A DNA stretch of 38,259 bases from NCBI GenBank assembly GCA_009377605.1, contig WHTT01000061.1, forward strand, positions 1-38,259. The letters run 5' to 3'. Position numbers and translations under genes: made by a program. This DNA is from Luteitalea sp. GTDB lineage: Bacteria > Acidobacteriota > Vicinamibacteria > Vicinamibacterales > Vicinamibacteraceae. Under the pieces are notes generated by a model that did no database searches, was not told the origin of the DNA, and saw only the letters and a program-made list of their open reading frames with translations. Shown piece by piece: positions 9,148 to 17,726 of this stretch (position 1 is the first letter of the stretch; every line of letters begins with the position of its first letter).

Positions 9148-9217
9148 TAAACCACGTTTCATTTTATACGTGACGTTTCATAATTGTATTGACTTTGGAA
9201 TGCGACCGCGCTGTACT
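9148..9217 (+). promoter_or_regulatory. TonB-receptor promoter with two ACGTTTCA operator-like repeats
   Basis: Promoter candidate: -35 TTGACT at 9189-9194, a 17-base spacer, and -10 TGTACT at 9212-9217. Upstream, ACGTTTCAT occurs twice in direct orientation (starting 9154 and 9173, 19 bases apart), each followed by an AT-rich tail. The first copy sits in a partial inverted repeat TAAACC-AC-GTTTCA, close to the TGAAACnnGTTTCA pattern known for several IclR/KdgR-type sites. The same ACGTTTCA occurs at 15888-15895 (minus strand). Placement between the divergent sialidase and TonB genes suggests joint control. Confidence 0.5.
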
Positions 9218-9325
9218 TTGCCAACCACGATTTGGCCGCGTCGCGCGATCAACGACGTGGCCCAGGCTCCCGCATGTGTCTGCGGCCTCGTGCGCCGCAT
9301 TGCCCTGACCGAACGAGGAGGAGAC

Positions 9326-12300
9326 ATGAATCTCTGGCGCTTCATCACGGCCGCCGGCCTCGCCGCCCTGCTGTGCGCCGGTTCACAGGCATCCGCCCAA
9401 ACTACGACCGGTAGCATCGTCGGGATGGTGCGCGACGCCGATGGCGGCATCGTGCCTGGCGCCACCGTGACCGCCACGAACACCGCCACCGACACGACGC
9501 TCACTGCCGTCACGTCGCAAAGCGGCCAGTACGTCCTGCGCGGTCTGCCGGTCGGCTCGTATACCGTCTCCGTCGAGCTCACGGGATTTCAGATCCTCAC
9601 GACGCCGGACGTTACCGTCCGTGTGAACGAGGAGGTGCGGCTCGACGCCACGCTCGAGGTGGGCGACGTCACCGAGAGCGTCACGGTGAGCGGCCTCGCG
9701 CGAACCGTCGACACAACCACCAGCACCCTGAAGACCATCGTCGATCAACAGCGCATCGAAGGTCTGCCGCTCAACGGTCGCAACCCCACGCAGTTGATGC
9801 TCGTCGTGCCCGGCATGCAGCCAGATCCGGAGACCAGCCTCACCTCCGGCGCGACGTACCCTGGCGTGCAGCCGGTGTCCTCGGCTGGTGCGCGCGGCAA
9901 CACGACGAACTACGTGCTGGACGGCGGCTCGAACAACGACCACTACAGCAACGCGCCGAATCCCATGCCCAACCCTGACGCGCTGCAAGAGTTCAGCGTG
10001 CAGACCAACAACTTCAGCGCCGAATACGGCCGTCAGATGGGAGCGATTGTCAACGCGGTGACACGCTCGGGCACCAACGACTTCAAGGGGCTCGCCTTCG
10101 GCTATGTGCGCGATCACAGTCTCAACGCGACGAACTTCTTCACGCCCGGTCAAGACGATGGCTTGAAGCGCCAGCAGATCGGCGGCACGTTCGGCGGGCC
10201 GATCAAGCAGGGGCGCACCTTCTTCTTCGGGTCCTATCAGCACACGTCGGAGGATAGCCAGCCTCAGACGGACACGGTGCTGGTGCCCACCTCTGCGCAG
10301 CGCGCCGGCGATTTCTCAGCGCTGTCACAGCCACTCACTGATCCGCGCACGGGCACGCCGTTCCCCAACAACCAGATTCCCGCCGGCCGCCTGAGCCCCG
10401 TGGCGCTCGGGATACTGAACGATTGGGTCCCGCTGCCGAACGCGGGCCCGACCGACAGTCCCAATCTGCTGCGCTACGCGCAGCCAGAGTCGTTCGACGA
10501 TGACCAGTGGCTGGGGCGCGTCGACCATCGCTTCAGCGACAGGCATCAGATCTATGGCCGGGTCTGGGTCTCGCGCGCCTCGGTGCCGGCGTATCTGGAA
10601 GAGAGCAATGTCTTCACCAGCGCCTTTGGCCGCACCTGGCAGAACACGGTCGTTTCCGTGAACGACAGCTACATGCTGTCGGATCGGATGCTGAACAACC
10701 TCGTGGTCACATTCAACCGGACGAACAACGACAACTTCCAGGTCTACCCGCCCGACTATGCCTCGATCGGCATCTCGAACGTCTACAACGACGCGACGCC
10801 TCAGTGGTACTTCAACGTCGAGGGCTATTTCAACGCCAACACGGGCGACACCAACACCTTCCTGCGCGACGAGCTCCAAATCATCGATACCGTCCGGTGG
10901 ACCACGGCGCGCCACGAGCTGGCCCTCGGCGTGGACTACGCCTACGGCACGGGGGACGTCGTCAACAATTTCCGCGGCAACGGGCGGTACACGTTCAATT
11001 CCTCCGCCCCGTTCACGGGCGACGCGCTCGCAGATTTCATGCTCGGTAAGTTCCAGCGCTTCGAACAGGGCGTGGGCGAGTACAAGGGCACGCGCATGCA
11101 CTCGCTGGCCACCTTCATCCAGGACACGTTTCGCCTGAACGCGAAGCTGACGCTGAACCTCGGTCTCCGCTGGGAGCCGTTCTTGCCGTACACGGACGCC
11201 AACAACCGAATCGCCGGCTTTCGGCCCGGCCAGCAGTCGACGGTGTATGAGCACGCGCCCGAAGGCGCGCTCTATCCGGGCGATGCCGGCTTCCCCGACG
11301 GCGCCTACGACGCGGACTGGTTGCAGCTCGGACCGCGCGTGGGCCTGGCGTACGACCCGTTCGGCGATGGCAAGAGCAGCCTACGCGCCGGCTACGGCAT
11401 CTTCTACGACCGCCCGAATACGATCACGACCAACAGCCAGGCCACGCAAGCGCCGTTCGGCACGCTGCTCCGCTTCGACGGTGCAGCCCAAGACGACATG
11501 CGAGATCCGTACGGAAGCCGCACGAACCCGTTCCCGATCGATCCCTATGCGCCGGTCGCCAGCGACGTCGAGTTCGTGCTGCCGATGACCATGTTCAGCT
11601 ACGACCAGGACATGGCAAACGGCCGGCTACAGTCCTGGCACCTCACGCTCGAGCGAGAGATCTTCCCCTCGTCTCTCCTGCGCCTGGCCTACGCGGGGTC
11701 TCGCGGCGATCGCCTCGCCGTCGGGCGTGAGCTGAACCCCGCCGTCTACATACCAGGCGCAACGACGTCGACAACCGATGAGCGGCGGCCGCTCAATCCG
11801 AGCTTTGCGAGCATCATCAGCATCGAGCCAACCGGCGCTTCGGAGTTCCACTCGTTGCAGGTCACGCTGGACAAGCGCTTCAGCCGAGGCTTCACGGTGC
11901 TCGCCACCTACTCGCTCTCGAAGAGCCTGGACCACTCGTCCGCCAACAAGCAGAACGGCCAATCGGTGACGAATCCGGCCGATATCGATTTCGACTGGGG
12001 ACCAGCGAACTTCGATCGCCGGCATCGCCTGGTGACGTCCTGGCTCTGGGAGCTGCCTGGCCACTATGAGCATCCGGTGCTCCAAGGTGTCCTTGGCGCC
12101 TGGTCGATGAGCGGCATCCTGACACTGCAGAGCGGGCTGCCGTTTACGGTGGGCAGCGGCGTGGACAACGCACGTACGGGCACAGGCGGACAGCGCGCGG
12201 ATCAGATCGGCGACCCGTCGCTGCCGTCCGACCGCAGCCGTGACGAAGAGATCCGCGCGTGGTTCGACACTGAAGGCTTCGTCGAGAACGAGCTCGGAAC

Positions 12301-12544
12301 GTTTGGCACCGCCGGCCGCAACGCGCTCAGAGGTCCCGGCTTCGCGTCGCTGGACATCGGGCTCCAGAAGACGTTCTCCCTGACGGATCTGGTCAAGCTC
12401 CAGTTCCGCGCCGAGGCGTTCAACGTGCTCAATCGCGTGAACTTGGATCTCCCCGAGGGCAATCTCGGCTCGGGCAACTTCGGCCGCATTCTCACTGCGG
12501 CGGATCCACGAATCCTGCAGTTTGCATTGCGGGTGTGGTTCTAA
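9326..12544 (+). CDS. Oar-like TonB-dependent outer-membrane receptor with carboxypeptidase-regulatory domain
   Basis: 1,072 residues. ATG at 9326 is preceded by GAGGAGGAG. A signal peptide (MNLWRFITAAGLAALLCAGSQASAQ) is followed by an Ig-like CarboxypepD_reg domain at about residues 28-115 (GSIVGMVRDADGGIVPGATVTATNT...GSYTVSVELTGFQ), a plug domain (LPLNGRNPTQLMLVVPGMQ, NTTNYVLDGGSNNDHYSNAPNPMPNPDALQEFSVQTNNFSAEYGRQMGAIVNAVTRSGTNDFKG) and a long beta-barrel ending in an aromatic residue (FALRVWF), as outer-membrane proteins do. Such receptors are expanded in Acidobacteriota and import oligosaccharides or other bulky ligands using TonB energy. Neighbouring hydrolase, isomerase and aldolase genes suggest a saccharide or sugar-acid ligand. 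Intact; followed by a strong hairpin and then the DapA-like gene on the same strand. Confidence 0.93.
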   Translation: MNLWRFITAAGLAALLCAGSQASAQTTTGSIVGMVRDADGGIVPGATVTATNTATDTTLTAVTSQSGQYVLRGLPVGSYTVSVELTGFQILTTPDVTVRVNEEVRLDATLEVGDVTESVTVSGLARTVDTTTSTLKTIVDQQRIEGLPLNGRNPTQLMLVVPGMQPDPETSLTSGATYPGVQPVSSAGARGNTTNYVLDGGSNNDHYSNAPNPMPNPDALQEFSVQTNNFSAEYGRQMGAIVNAVTRSGTNDFKGLAFGYVRDHSLNATNFFTPGQDDGLKRQQIGGTFGGPIKQGRTFFFGSYQHTSEDSQPQTDTVLVPTSAQRAGDFSALSQPLTDPRTGTPFPNNQIPAGRLSPVALGILNDWVPLPNAGPTDSPNLLRYAQPESFDDDQWLGRVDHRFSDRHQIYGRVWVSRASVPAYLEESNVFTSAFGRTWQNTVVSVNDSYMLSDRMLNNLVVTFNRTNNDNFQVYPPDYASIGISNVYNDATPQWYFNVEGYFNANTGDTNTFLRDELQIIDTVRWTTARHELALGVDYAYGTGDVVNNFRGNGRYTFNSSAPFTGDALADFMLGKFQRFEQGVGEYKGTRMHSLATFIQDTFRLNAKLTLNLGLRWEPFLPYTDANNRIAGFRPGQQSTVYEHAPEGALYPGDAGFPDGAYDADWLQLGPRVGLAYDPFGDGKSSLRAGYGIFYDRPNTITTNSQATQAPFGTLLRFDGAAQDDMRDPYGSRTNPFPIDPYAPVASDVEFVLPMTMFSYDQDMANGRLQSWHLTLEREIFPSSLLRLAYAGSRGDRLAVGRELNPAVYIPGATTSTTDERRPLNPSFASIISIEPTGASEFHSLQVTLDKRFSRGFTVLATYSLSKSLDHSSANKQNGQSVTNPADIDFDWGPANFDRRHRLVTSWLWELPGHYEHPVLQGVLGAWSMSGILTLQSGLPFTVGSGVDNARTGTGGQRADQIGDPSLPSDRSRDEEIRAWFDTEGFVENELGTFGTAGRNALRGPGFASLDIGLQKTFSLTDLVKLQFRAEAFNVLNRVNLDLPEGNLGSGNFGRILTAADPRILQFALRVWF

Positions 12545-12562
12545 CGGGCTCAATGGATGGAG

Positions 12563-12584
12563 CGAGGGGCCTTCAGGCCCCTCG
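12563..12584 (+). terminator. Hairpin terminator after the TonB receptor
   Basis: Perfect 9-bp stem CGAGGGGCC/GGCCCCTCG with a TTCA loop, starting 19 bases after the stop codon. No T run follows directly, so it may attenuate rather than end transcription, or protect the message, before the downstream aldolase gene. Confidence 0.6.
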
Positions 12585-12597
12585 GCCCGCAGCCTGG

Positions 12598-12618
12598 AAA
12601 ACGGGCCTGTCCCCTTTT
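12598..12618 (+). repeat. Dispersed hairpin, family C, copy 1
   Basis: AAAACGGG-CCTGT-CCCCTTTT forms an imperfect hairpin ending in a T run and matches the perfect version at 33085-33105. It ends 12 bases before the DapA-like start codon. It may be a second terminator, or part of the leader of the next gene. Confidence 0.55.
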
Positions 12619-12629
12619 CTCTCGCGCCT

Positions 12630-13595
12630 ATGACAACGACCCAGGACTCCATCGAACGCTCACCGAACGCCGCCTTGTCTGGCCTCTTCGCGGCAGTGAC
12701 CACGCCGAGGCTCGCAAGCGGCGCGATCGACCTCGCCACATTCGACCGTCATCTCGAGCTATTGCTCGATGCCGACGTGGACGGCATTTGCCTCGGCGGT
12801 GCGACCGCGGAGTATCCGCACCTGGAGGTGCGCGAGCGCATCGATCTGCTCCGCCATGCGGCGCGTATGCTGCCTCGCCACAAGACGCTGCTCGTCGGCA
12901 TCGGCGCCTCGTCTATATGGCGTGTGCTGGAGCTCGGAGCCCACGCGTTCGAGCACGGAAGCCGCGCGGTCTTGGTCCCCATGCCGATGTTCTTCCGGTA
13001 TGAGCAGGAGGATCTCTATGCCTACGTCGCTGAGGTCGCACGAACGCTCCAGGCCCCCTGCCTGCTGTACGATTTGCCGGACTTCGCGAGCCCCCTCGCG
13101 CCAGAAACCGCCATCGCGCTACTCGAGCAGGAACCGCACGTGCGCGGGATCAAGGACAGCAGCGGCCGACCCGATCGGCTCGCGCGCTTCGCCGACGCGC
13201 GCGGCGCACGCGGTTGGACGCTACTCATCGGCGATGATTCAAAGCTGGCCGATGGGCTCGCGCTTGGCTGGAACGGCGGCGTGTCCGGTCTGGCGAGCTT
13301 CTGTCCGGAGCTGCTCGTAGCGCTCGTGCGCGCGGCGACGTCGGGCGACGCCACACGTCTCGCCCATGTTCGCGCCCTGATCTCGGAGCTGATCGCCGCG
13401 CTTGCAGCCTTTCCGGTCCCGTGGGGTATCCGCATCGCGCTTGAGGCGCGTGGTCTACCTACTGGGCCGCTCCCCTGGCCCGTGTCTGACGAACGCCGTG
13501 CCCACGCCGCGAAACTGAAGTCCTGGCTTCCCGCCTGGCTCGAGCGTGCCGAGGCCGCAGACTGGTCCCGCGTCTCCTCCAGTAGCCAAGGGTAA
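12630..13595 (+). CDS. Dihydrodipicolinate synthase (DapA)-family lyase/aldolase
   Basis: 321 residues from ATG at 12630. A TIM-barrel class I aldolase: the substrate carboxylate-binding motif reads GGATAE (residues 56-61, equivalent to GTTGE), the catalytic tyrosine is in LLYDLP (Tyr147), and the Schiff-base lysine is in GIKDSSG (Lys175). The family includes N-acetylneuraminate lyase, 2-keto-3-deoxy-sugar-acid aldolases and dehydratases. The YDLPDFASPL segment differs from the YN.P of true DapA, so a role in lysine synthesis is unlikely. Given a sugar isomerase, a sugar-acid dehydrogenase and hydrolases nearby, cleavage of a 2-keto-3-deoxy acid to pyruvate plus an aldehyde is the likely role (inference). 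No clear Shine-Dalgarno is visible (CTCTCGCGCCT precedes the start). It converges with the GH67-like gene. Confidence 0.85.
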   Translation: MTTTQDSIERSPNAALSGLFAAVTTPRLASGAIDLATFDRHLELLLDADVDGICLGGATAEYPHLEVRERIDLLRHAARMLPRHKTLLVGIGASSIWRVLELGAHAFEHGSRAVLVPMPMFFRYEQEDLYAYVAEVARTLQAPCLLYDLPDFASPLAPETAIALLEQEPHVRGIKDSSGRPDRLARFADARGARGWTLLIGDDSKLADGLALGWNGGVSGLASFCPELLVALVRAATSGDATRLAHVRALISELIAALAAFPVPWGIRIALEARGLPTGPLPWPVSDERRAHAAKLKSWLPAWLERAEAADWSRVSSSSQG

Positions 13596-13614
13596 GACCG
13601 AAGACCGGCTCACC

Positions 13615-15864
13615 TCATTGGCTCACCTCTTCGCGAATCAGCCACACCTCGGCAACCTGCACCCCGCGGCCGGCGCCGCGCAATCCAGGCGTCGGCAGAA
13701 AATTCAGCGTCAGCGAGCCGCCGCGTGTCGCTTCGTGCGGGATCGGCCACTCCAGCGGTGCAATCGGCGACGGCTTGGCCGTGTAGGGGGCGATCTCAAT
13801 CCCGTCGTTTGCCGTCAGCCGAACCTTCGGTGGATTGCTGGAGACATCGCCGGCGTAGACGACGCGCACCCGGGAGAATTGATCGTAGAGCCACGAGCGG
13901 TTGTTCACGGGGGTCTCGACGCCGTCCAACGTCGCGCCACGCTCCCGACCGATGGCCCCATACTGTTCGACACTCAGTTGCATGCGCGTGCTTTGATACA
14001 ACGCTTCGGCGAGCGCGTAGACCCGCCGCTGCCAGTCCTCCGCGGGCGTCTCCGCATCCGCGCGGCGCAGCACGGCTTCCGCCTGTGCGAGCGCCGCCAG
14101 CGAGCCAATCGGCTTCGCCGCTCGCAGCCGCTCCACGGCTTCTGCTTCCTGCGCAGTCTCGATGACGAGGCGTGCGCGGACGTACGCGTCGTAGTACGCG
14201 CGATAGAGCGCCTGCTGAAACCGCCAGTTGAGCAGCGTCTGCGGCGCAGCCGCGCGCTCCATGTCTTGGAACTGCTGGAGCGTCGTGTAGACACCGTCGT
14301 TCGCCAACAGCGAGCCTCGCCAGTTGCGCTCCAACGCAAGCAGCCCCTGCGCGAACGTCTCGGTGTAGCGCTCGCCGATGAAATAGCGACTGTACTGGCG
14401 CAGGATGTCGAGCACCTCGGTATCGCGATCCCACCCGAGCGCGCTCCACACGATCTTGTTCACGTCTTCGTTGACGCCCTCGGAGTAGGTGATGAAGTCC
14501 GACGCGTGCTCGTCCAGCGTGCGGAAGATGGTCGCCTGATCCGTGGGACGCGGATTGATCGGCTCACGCCCCGACGTCAACATGTGCGCCACATCCCAGT
14601 CGGGCACGCCGTATTCCGCGCGAATGGTGTGCGTGATGTCTGGATAGCGGCGGATACGATACTGCGTCGGCACGCGCTTGCGGAACAGGGGCAAATCGTC
14701 GCGGTTCTGCGGGCCGAAGACGACACCGGTCAGCCAGGGCGGCCGCTGGGCAATCAGGCCGTAGAACTCCTCCATCCACGCCTTCGAGAAACCTTGCGGC
14801 GACAGCCACATCGTGGCGTCAGGGTGATACTTGCGGAGCGACGCGGTCTGCTTCTCGAGGAGGGCGAACATGACGTCTGGCTCGGTGTGGCCCGGATCGC
14901 CGCCGGGCACCATCACGGCATCGATCCGCGGAAGCCGACGAAACACCTCCGCCCACTCCTTCAGCGCCTGCTCAACCTGCGCCGGCTTGGTATAGTCGGG
15001 ATCGAGCGCGGGATACCAGATCCACACGTCGAGCCCATAGCGGTCGAGGATGCGCGACATCTCGACCATCATCTCCATCTGCGGGAGTGGAAAGTGCGGA
15101 CTCTCTGCCTCATCGTCCGATCGCGGCGGAATCAGCTCGACGGCGTTCGTCCCGAAGATTGCGAGGTCTCGGATGTACTGCTCCCACATCGCCACGGTAA
15201 AGCCGTCGTACGAGTTCGTCTTGGGACGGTAGCCCAACTGATGGCCGCGGAGCGCCACTTCTGGGGCGGCGGCGATCTGCACGTCGCTCCTGAGGGACAA
15301 CTGACCGGGTGTCATGCGCATCTCGCGCAGCAGCCGCCCCACACCGAACAACGTGCCGCGGTCGTCGGCGCCGATCACGAACACGGTTGCCGGCGTCCGG
15401 TCCGCGTCGACGCGCAGCACGTAGCCTTCCGCGCCGGGCGGCGCCACCGACGGCAGACCACCAGGAATGTCACGGGCGCGTCCCTGCAGCGACGCACGAG
15501 TGCCGACAACGAGGCGGGGCCGCGCAGCCGCGTTACTCTCTGCCCGGAGCGGAAGGCGGATACGTGTGCGCTTCTCGACCTCTTCGACCAGGACGCGCAG
15601 CGCAGTGTGCTGTCGCTCGTTGGTGGTGGCCGGCCCGACGATCACGGCTTCAGTCAGATCGAGGGTCCCGGGAACCGCAGAGGTGCCGGCCCCGGCAGAC
15701 GACGCACCCGCATGGGCCGACTGGAGCGGCTGCGGCTCAGCGACCAGTCCCGGCGCCGCCGCGATCACCGCGATCACGACCCTGCCGAATCCGGACCTCA
15801 TCAGACCGGTCGTCCCCATCACCCGCCCGCGCGGCCGCAGCCGCGCTCCAACGCTCCTCGTCAT
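13615..15864 (-). CDS. Secreted glycoside hydrolase, GH67 (alpha-glucuronidase)-like
   Basis: 749 residues from ATG at 15864 (GGGAG upstream). The next in-frame ATG upstream, at 15918, would place the operator-like TGAAACGTGTTCCA inside the gene. A basic N-terminus and hydrophobic stretch (GFGRVVIAVIAAAPGLVA) suggest export. Residues of about 60-190 have the GH67/GH20-type N-terminal fold (RPRLVVGTRASLQGRA, EGYVLRVDADRTPATVFVIGADDRGTLFGVGRLLREMRM). A TIM-barrel-like domain follows (ALRGHQLGYRPKTNSYDGFTVAMWEQYIRDLAIFGTNAVELIPP, DRYGLDVWIWYPALDPDY, VMVPGGDPGHTEPDVMFALLEK). The C-terminal part is helical. Acidic residues in GGDPGHTEPD could be catalytic, but I cannot assign them. GH115 or an undescribed family is possible. 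It diverges from the RraA-like gene. Confidence 0.65.
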   Translation of the reverse strand: MTRSVGARLRPRGRVMGTTGLMRSGFGRVVIAVIAAAPGLVAEPQPLQSAHAGASSAGAGTSAVPGTLDLTEAVIVGPATTNERQHTALRVLVEEVEKRTRIRLPLRAESNAAARPRLVVGTRASLQGRARDIPGGLPSVAPPGAEGYVLRVDADRTPATVFVIGADDRGTLFGVGRLLREMRMTPGQLSLRSDVQIAAAPEVALRGHQLGYRPKTNSYDGFTVAMWEQYIRDLAIFGTNAVELIPPRSDDEAESPHFPLPQMEMMVEMSRILDRYGLDVWIWYPALDPDYTKPAQVEQALKEWAEVFRRLPRIDAVMVPGGDPGHTEPDVMFALLEKQTASLRKYHPDATMWLSPQGFSKAWMEEFYGLIAQRPPWLTGVVFGPQNRDDLPLFRKRVPTQYRIRRYPDITHTIRAEYGVPDWDVAHMLTSGREPINPRPTDQATIFRTLDEHASDFITYSEGVNEDVNKIVWSALGWDRDTEVLDILRQYSRYFIGERYTETFAQGLLALERNWRGSLLANDGVYTTLQQFQDMERAAAPQTLLNWRFQQALYRAYYDAYVRARLVIETAQEAEAVERLRAAKPIGSLAALAQAEAVLRRADAETPAEDWQRRVYALAEALYQSTRMQLSVEQYGAIGRERGATLDGVETPVNNRSWLYDQFSRVRVVYAGDVSSNPPKVRLTANDGIEIAPYTAKPSPIAPLEWPIPHEATRGGSLTLNFLPTPGLRGAGRGVQVAEVWLIREEVSQ

Positions 15865-15887
15865 GCGCACGCTCCCAGGCCCATATT

Positions 15888-15901
15888 TGAAACGTGTTCC
15901 A
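15888..15901. promoter_or_regulatory. Operator-like inverted repeat between the GH67-like and RraA-like genes
   Basis: TGAAAC-GT-GTTCCA is a near-perfect inverted repeat with one unpaired position per arm, fitting the TGrAACnnGTTyCA pattern of several IclR-family sites. Read on the minus strand it contains ACGTTTCA, the same 8-mer found twice before the TonB receptor. It lies 23 bases upstream of the GH start, so it could control both divergent genes. Confidence 0.5.
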
Positions 15902-15986
15902 TTTTCTATCACGTACATTCCGTGGGTTACAATACCGGCGCGATCAATAGAGATTCAGCGCTCGCATCTCTTGGAGGACCGCCATC

Positions 15987-16736
15987 GTGAGAGAGTCGAC
16001 CGAGTTCCGTTCTGACAGCCGAGCCTCGCGGGGTGATTCCGGCAGTGCCGACACGCTGACGCGCGAGCAGATCGAGGCACTTCGCGCCCTTGATAGTCCC
16101 ACCGTCGCCAACGCAATCGAGCGCTTCGAGATCCGTCCGCGCTGTGAGGGCTACGCGGGCTACGATCTGCGCTGCGCGTTTCCGCGCCAGGGCAGCATGG
16201 TCGGATACGCGGTCACCTGCACCGCGGACAGCACCACCGAGGGACGCGAGCGCCCGCGTGGACTGCTCCCCCTCTGGGAGGCGCTCGAAGCAGCGCCCAA
16301 GCCCGCAGTGCTGGTGATCAAAGACGTCGGACAGGATTCACGCCGATCCTGCCACATGGGTGAGGTGATGGCGACCATCGCCAAGGCGCTCGGCGCCGTG
16401 GGCTGTGTGAGCGACGGCGGCCTCCGCGACGTCCTGGAGGTGGAGGCGCTGGGCGAATTCCAGTACTTCTGTCCCGGGTTCGTGGTGTCCCACGGCAACC
16501 CGGTCATCTGCGACGTCGGTCTGCCGGTCACGCTCAGCGGCCTGGCGGTACAACCGGGCGACCTGCTGCACGGCGACGTCAATGGCGTCGTCGCGGTGCC
16601 CTCGGCGGTGGCGGCGCGCGTGGCCGACGAAGCGATGCGCGTGCGTGACCAAGAGCGGGTGATCCTCGATCTCGCGAGGCAGCCGGGCTTCTCGGTGGCG
16701 AAGCTCCGCGATGCGATGGCTCGCTTTACGCACTGA
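15987..16736 (+). CDS. RraA-family protein (HMG aldolase-like)
   Basis: 249 residues. GTG at 15987 with GGAGG nine bases upstream. The RraA/HMG-aldolase fold signatures are present: an N-terminal DSPTVANAIERF, then PAVLVIKDVGQDSRRSCHMGEVMATIAKALGAVGCVSDGGLRDV with the metal and substrate residues Asp143, Arg147 and Asp148 (GGLRD), and HGDVNGVVAVP. Members with the complete GGxxRD motif are usually class II pyruvate aldolases or oxaloacetate decarboxylases, not RNase E regulators. In sugar-acid loci they act on keto-acid intermediates. It diverges from the GH67-like gene and its stop is two bases from the convergent IclR stop. A candidate -10 TACAAT lies at about 15927-15932. Confidence 0.85.
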   Translation: MRESTEFRSDSRASRGDSGSADTLTREQIEALRALDSPTVANAIERFEIRPRCEGYAGYDLRCAFPRQGSMVGYAVTCTADSTTEGRERPRGLLPLWEALEAAPKPAVLVIKDVGQDSRRSCHMGEVMATIAKALGAVGCVSDGGLRDVLEVEALGEFQYFCPGFVVSHGNPVICDVGLPVTLSGLAVQPGDLLHGDVNGVVAVPSAVAARVADEAMRVRDQERVILDLARQPGFSVAKLRDAMARFTH

Positions 16737-16738
16737 CG

Positions 16739-17569
16739 TCAGGCGGTGGCGCGCGACGTGGCGGTGATCCGCGCGCCGATCTCGTCGGCGCCGCGACGAA
16801 CGGTGTTGACCAGCCGCGCTTCCACCTGCTTATCGCGGACACGCATCTTCGGCACCGAGATGCTCAACGCCGCGAACACCTCCTGTTTCGGAGCAAAAAC
16901 GGGGGCGCCAAAGCAGCGGCCCTCGAGCACGCTCTCCTCCGCGTCGATACTGTAGTTGCGATTGCAAATCCGCTCGTACTCCGCCTTCAGCGCGATCTCG
17001 TCGACGATGGTGTGGCTCGTGAACCGGCTCAGGCCATAGCTGCGAATCAAGCGCTCTCGAACGCCGTCCGTCTGGTACGCGGTGATGGCTTTGCCCAGCG
17101 AGCTGGCGTGTGGCGGCAGGATGCGACCGACCGTGTTGCCCATCCGGATGAGCTGTGGGCTCTCGATCGACGAGACGACCTCGATGCGGTTGTCGAAGCG
17201 CATCGCCAGGCTGACCGTCTCGCCCAGCTCGGCGATCAATCGGCGCATGATCGGCTGCGCCGCCTCGATCAAGTCCGCGAGGAACTGCTCGCGGCCCCAT
17301 GCTCGCACGCCGGCGGAGACCGAATAGCGCCCCACGGGATCGCGCTCGAGATAGCCGGACACCTCCAAGGTGTGCACCATGCGGAAGACGGAGCTCTTCG
17401 CCAAGCCGACGGCCAACGTCAGCTCATTGAGCGACAGCGGCTGCGAGGAGACCCGCAGGATGGCCATGATGTCGAGCGCCTTCCCAATGACCTTCGAGAA
17501 GTACTTGTCGTCTCGCTCGGTCTCGGCTCGGCGGATGATCCGCGCTGCCTTTGCGGGGGGACGAGTCAT
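16739..17569 (-). CDS. IclR-family transcriptional regulator
   Basis: 276 residues from ATG at 17569 (MTRPPAKAARIIRR). The N-terminal winged helix-turn-helix (KALDIMAILRVSSQPLSLNELTLAVGLAKSSVFRMVHTLEVSGYLERDPVGRYSVSAGVRAWG) is followed by an IclR effector domain (AQPIMRRLIAELGETVSLAMRFDNRIEVVSSIESP, GRILPPHASSLGKAITAY, GRCFGAPVFAPKQEVFAALSISVPKMRV). Typical length. No Shine-Dalgarno precedes this ATG, but a -10-like TAGAAT ends eight bases before it, so the message may be leaderless. The palindrome TTTCGAAA (17571-17578) between the two could allow autorepression. IclR proteins often control sugar-acid and aromatic catabolism. Its position at the end of the catabolic block makes it the obvious local regulator, and the ligand is probably an intermediate. 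Confidence 0.9.
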   Translation of the reverse strand: MTRPPAKAARIIRRAETERDDKYFSKVIGKALDIMAILRVSSQPLSLNELTLAVGLAKSSVFRMVHTLEVSGYLERDPVGRYSVSAGVRAWGREQFLADLIEAAQPIMRRLIAELGETVSLAMRFDNRIEVVSSIESPQLIRMGNTVGRILPPHASSLGKAITAYQTDGVRERLIRSYGLSRFTSHTIVDEIALKAEYERICNRNYSIDAEESVLEGRCFGAPVFAPKQEVFAALSISVPKMRVRDKQVEARLVNTVRRGADEIGARITATSRATA

Positions 17570-17583
17570 GTTTCGAAATTCTA
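17570..17583 (-). promoter_or_regulatory. Possible leaderless promoter and autoregulatory site of the iclR gene
   Basis: On the minus strand TAGAAT (17578-17583, extended by an upstream TG) is followed by eight bases and then ATG. GTTTCGAAAT here resembles the GTTTCATAAT of the TonB operator. No convincing -35 was found (TTCAAT is the nearest at the right distance). Confidence 0.35.
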
Positions 17584-17726
17584 CACCTCGTTGCGACATA
17601 TTGAACGGATGACGCCGGGGCCAGTTTGATTGAGTCGCGCCGTGTCAACTTGTGCCGCCGGGGCGAGGTCACCGCAACCCAGGACGGGACGAATCGGGAT
17701 ACACTCCGTCGCGAGTGAACCGAACC

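Noticed and set aside
12630-13595. DapA-like protein as true N-acetylneuraminate lyase because of the nearby 'sialidase'
   Set aside because: The BNR fold is not specific for sialic acid, no NanE/NanK/NanT genes are present, and the YDLP motif does not settle the substrate.
13546-15990. 814-codon plus-strand frame opposite the GH67-like gene
   Set aside because: It mirrors a real gene; composition is dominated by Arg/His/Leu with no domain, and the minus strand has a coherent hydrolase with signal peptide.
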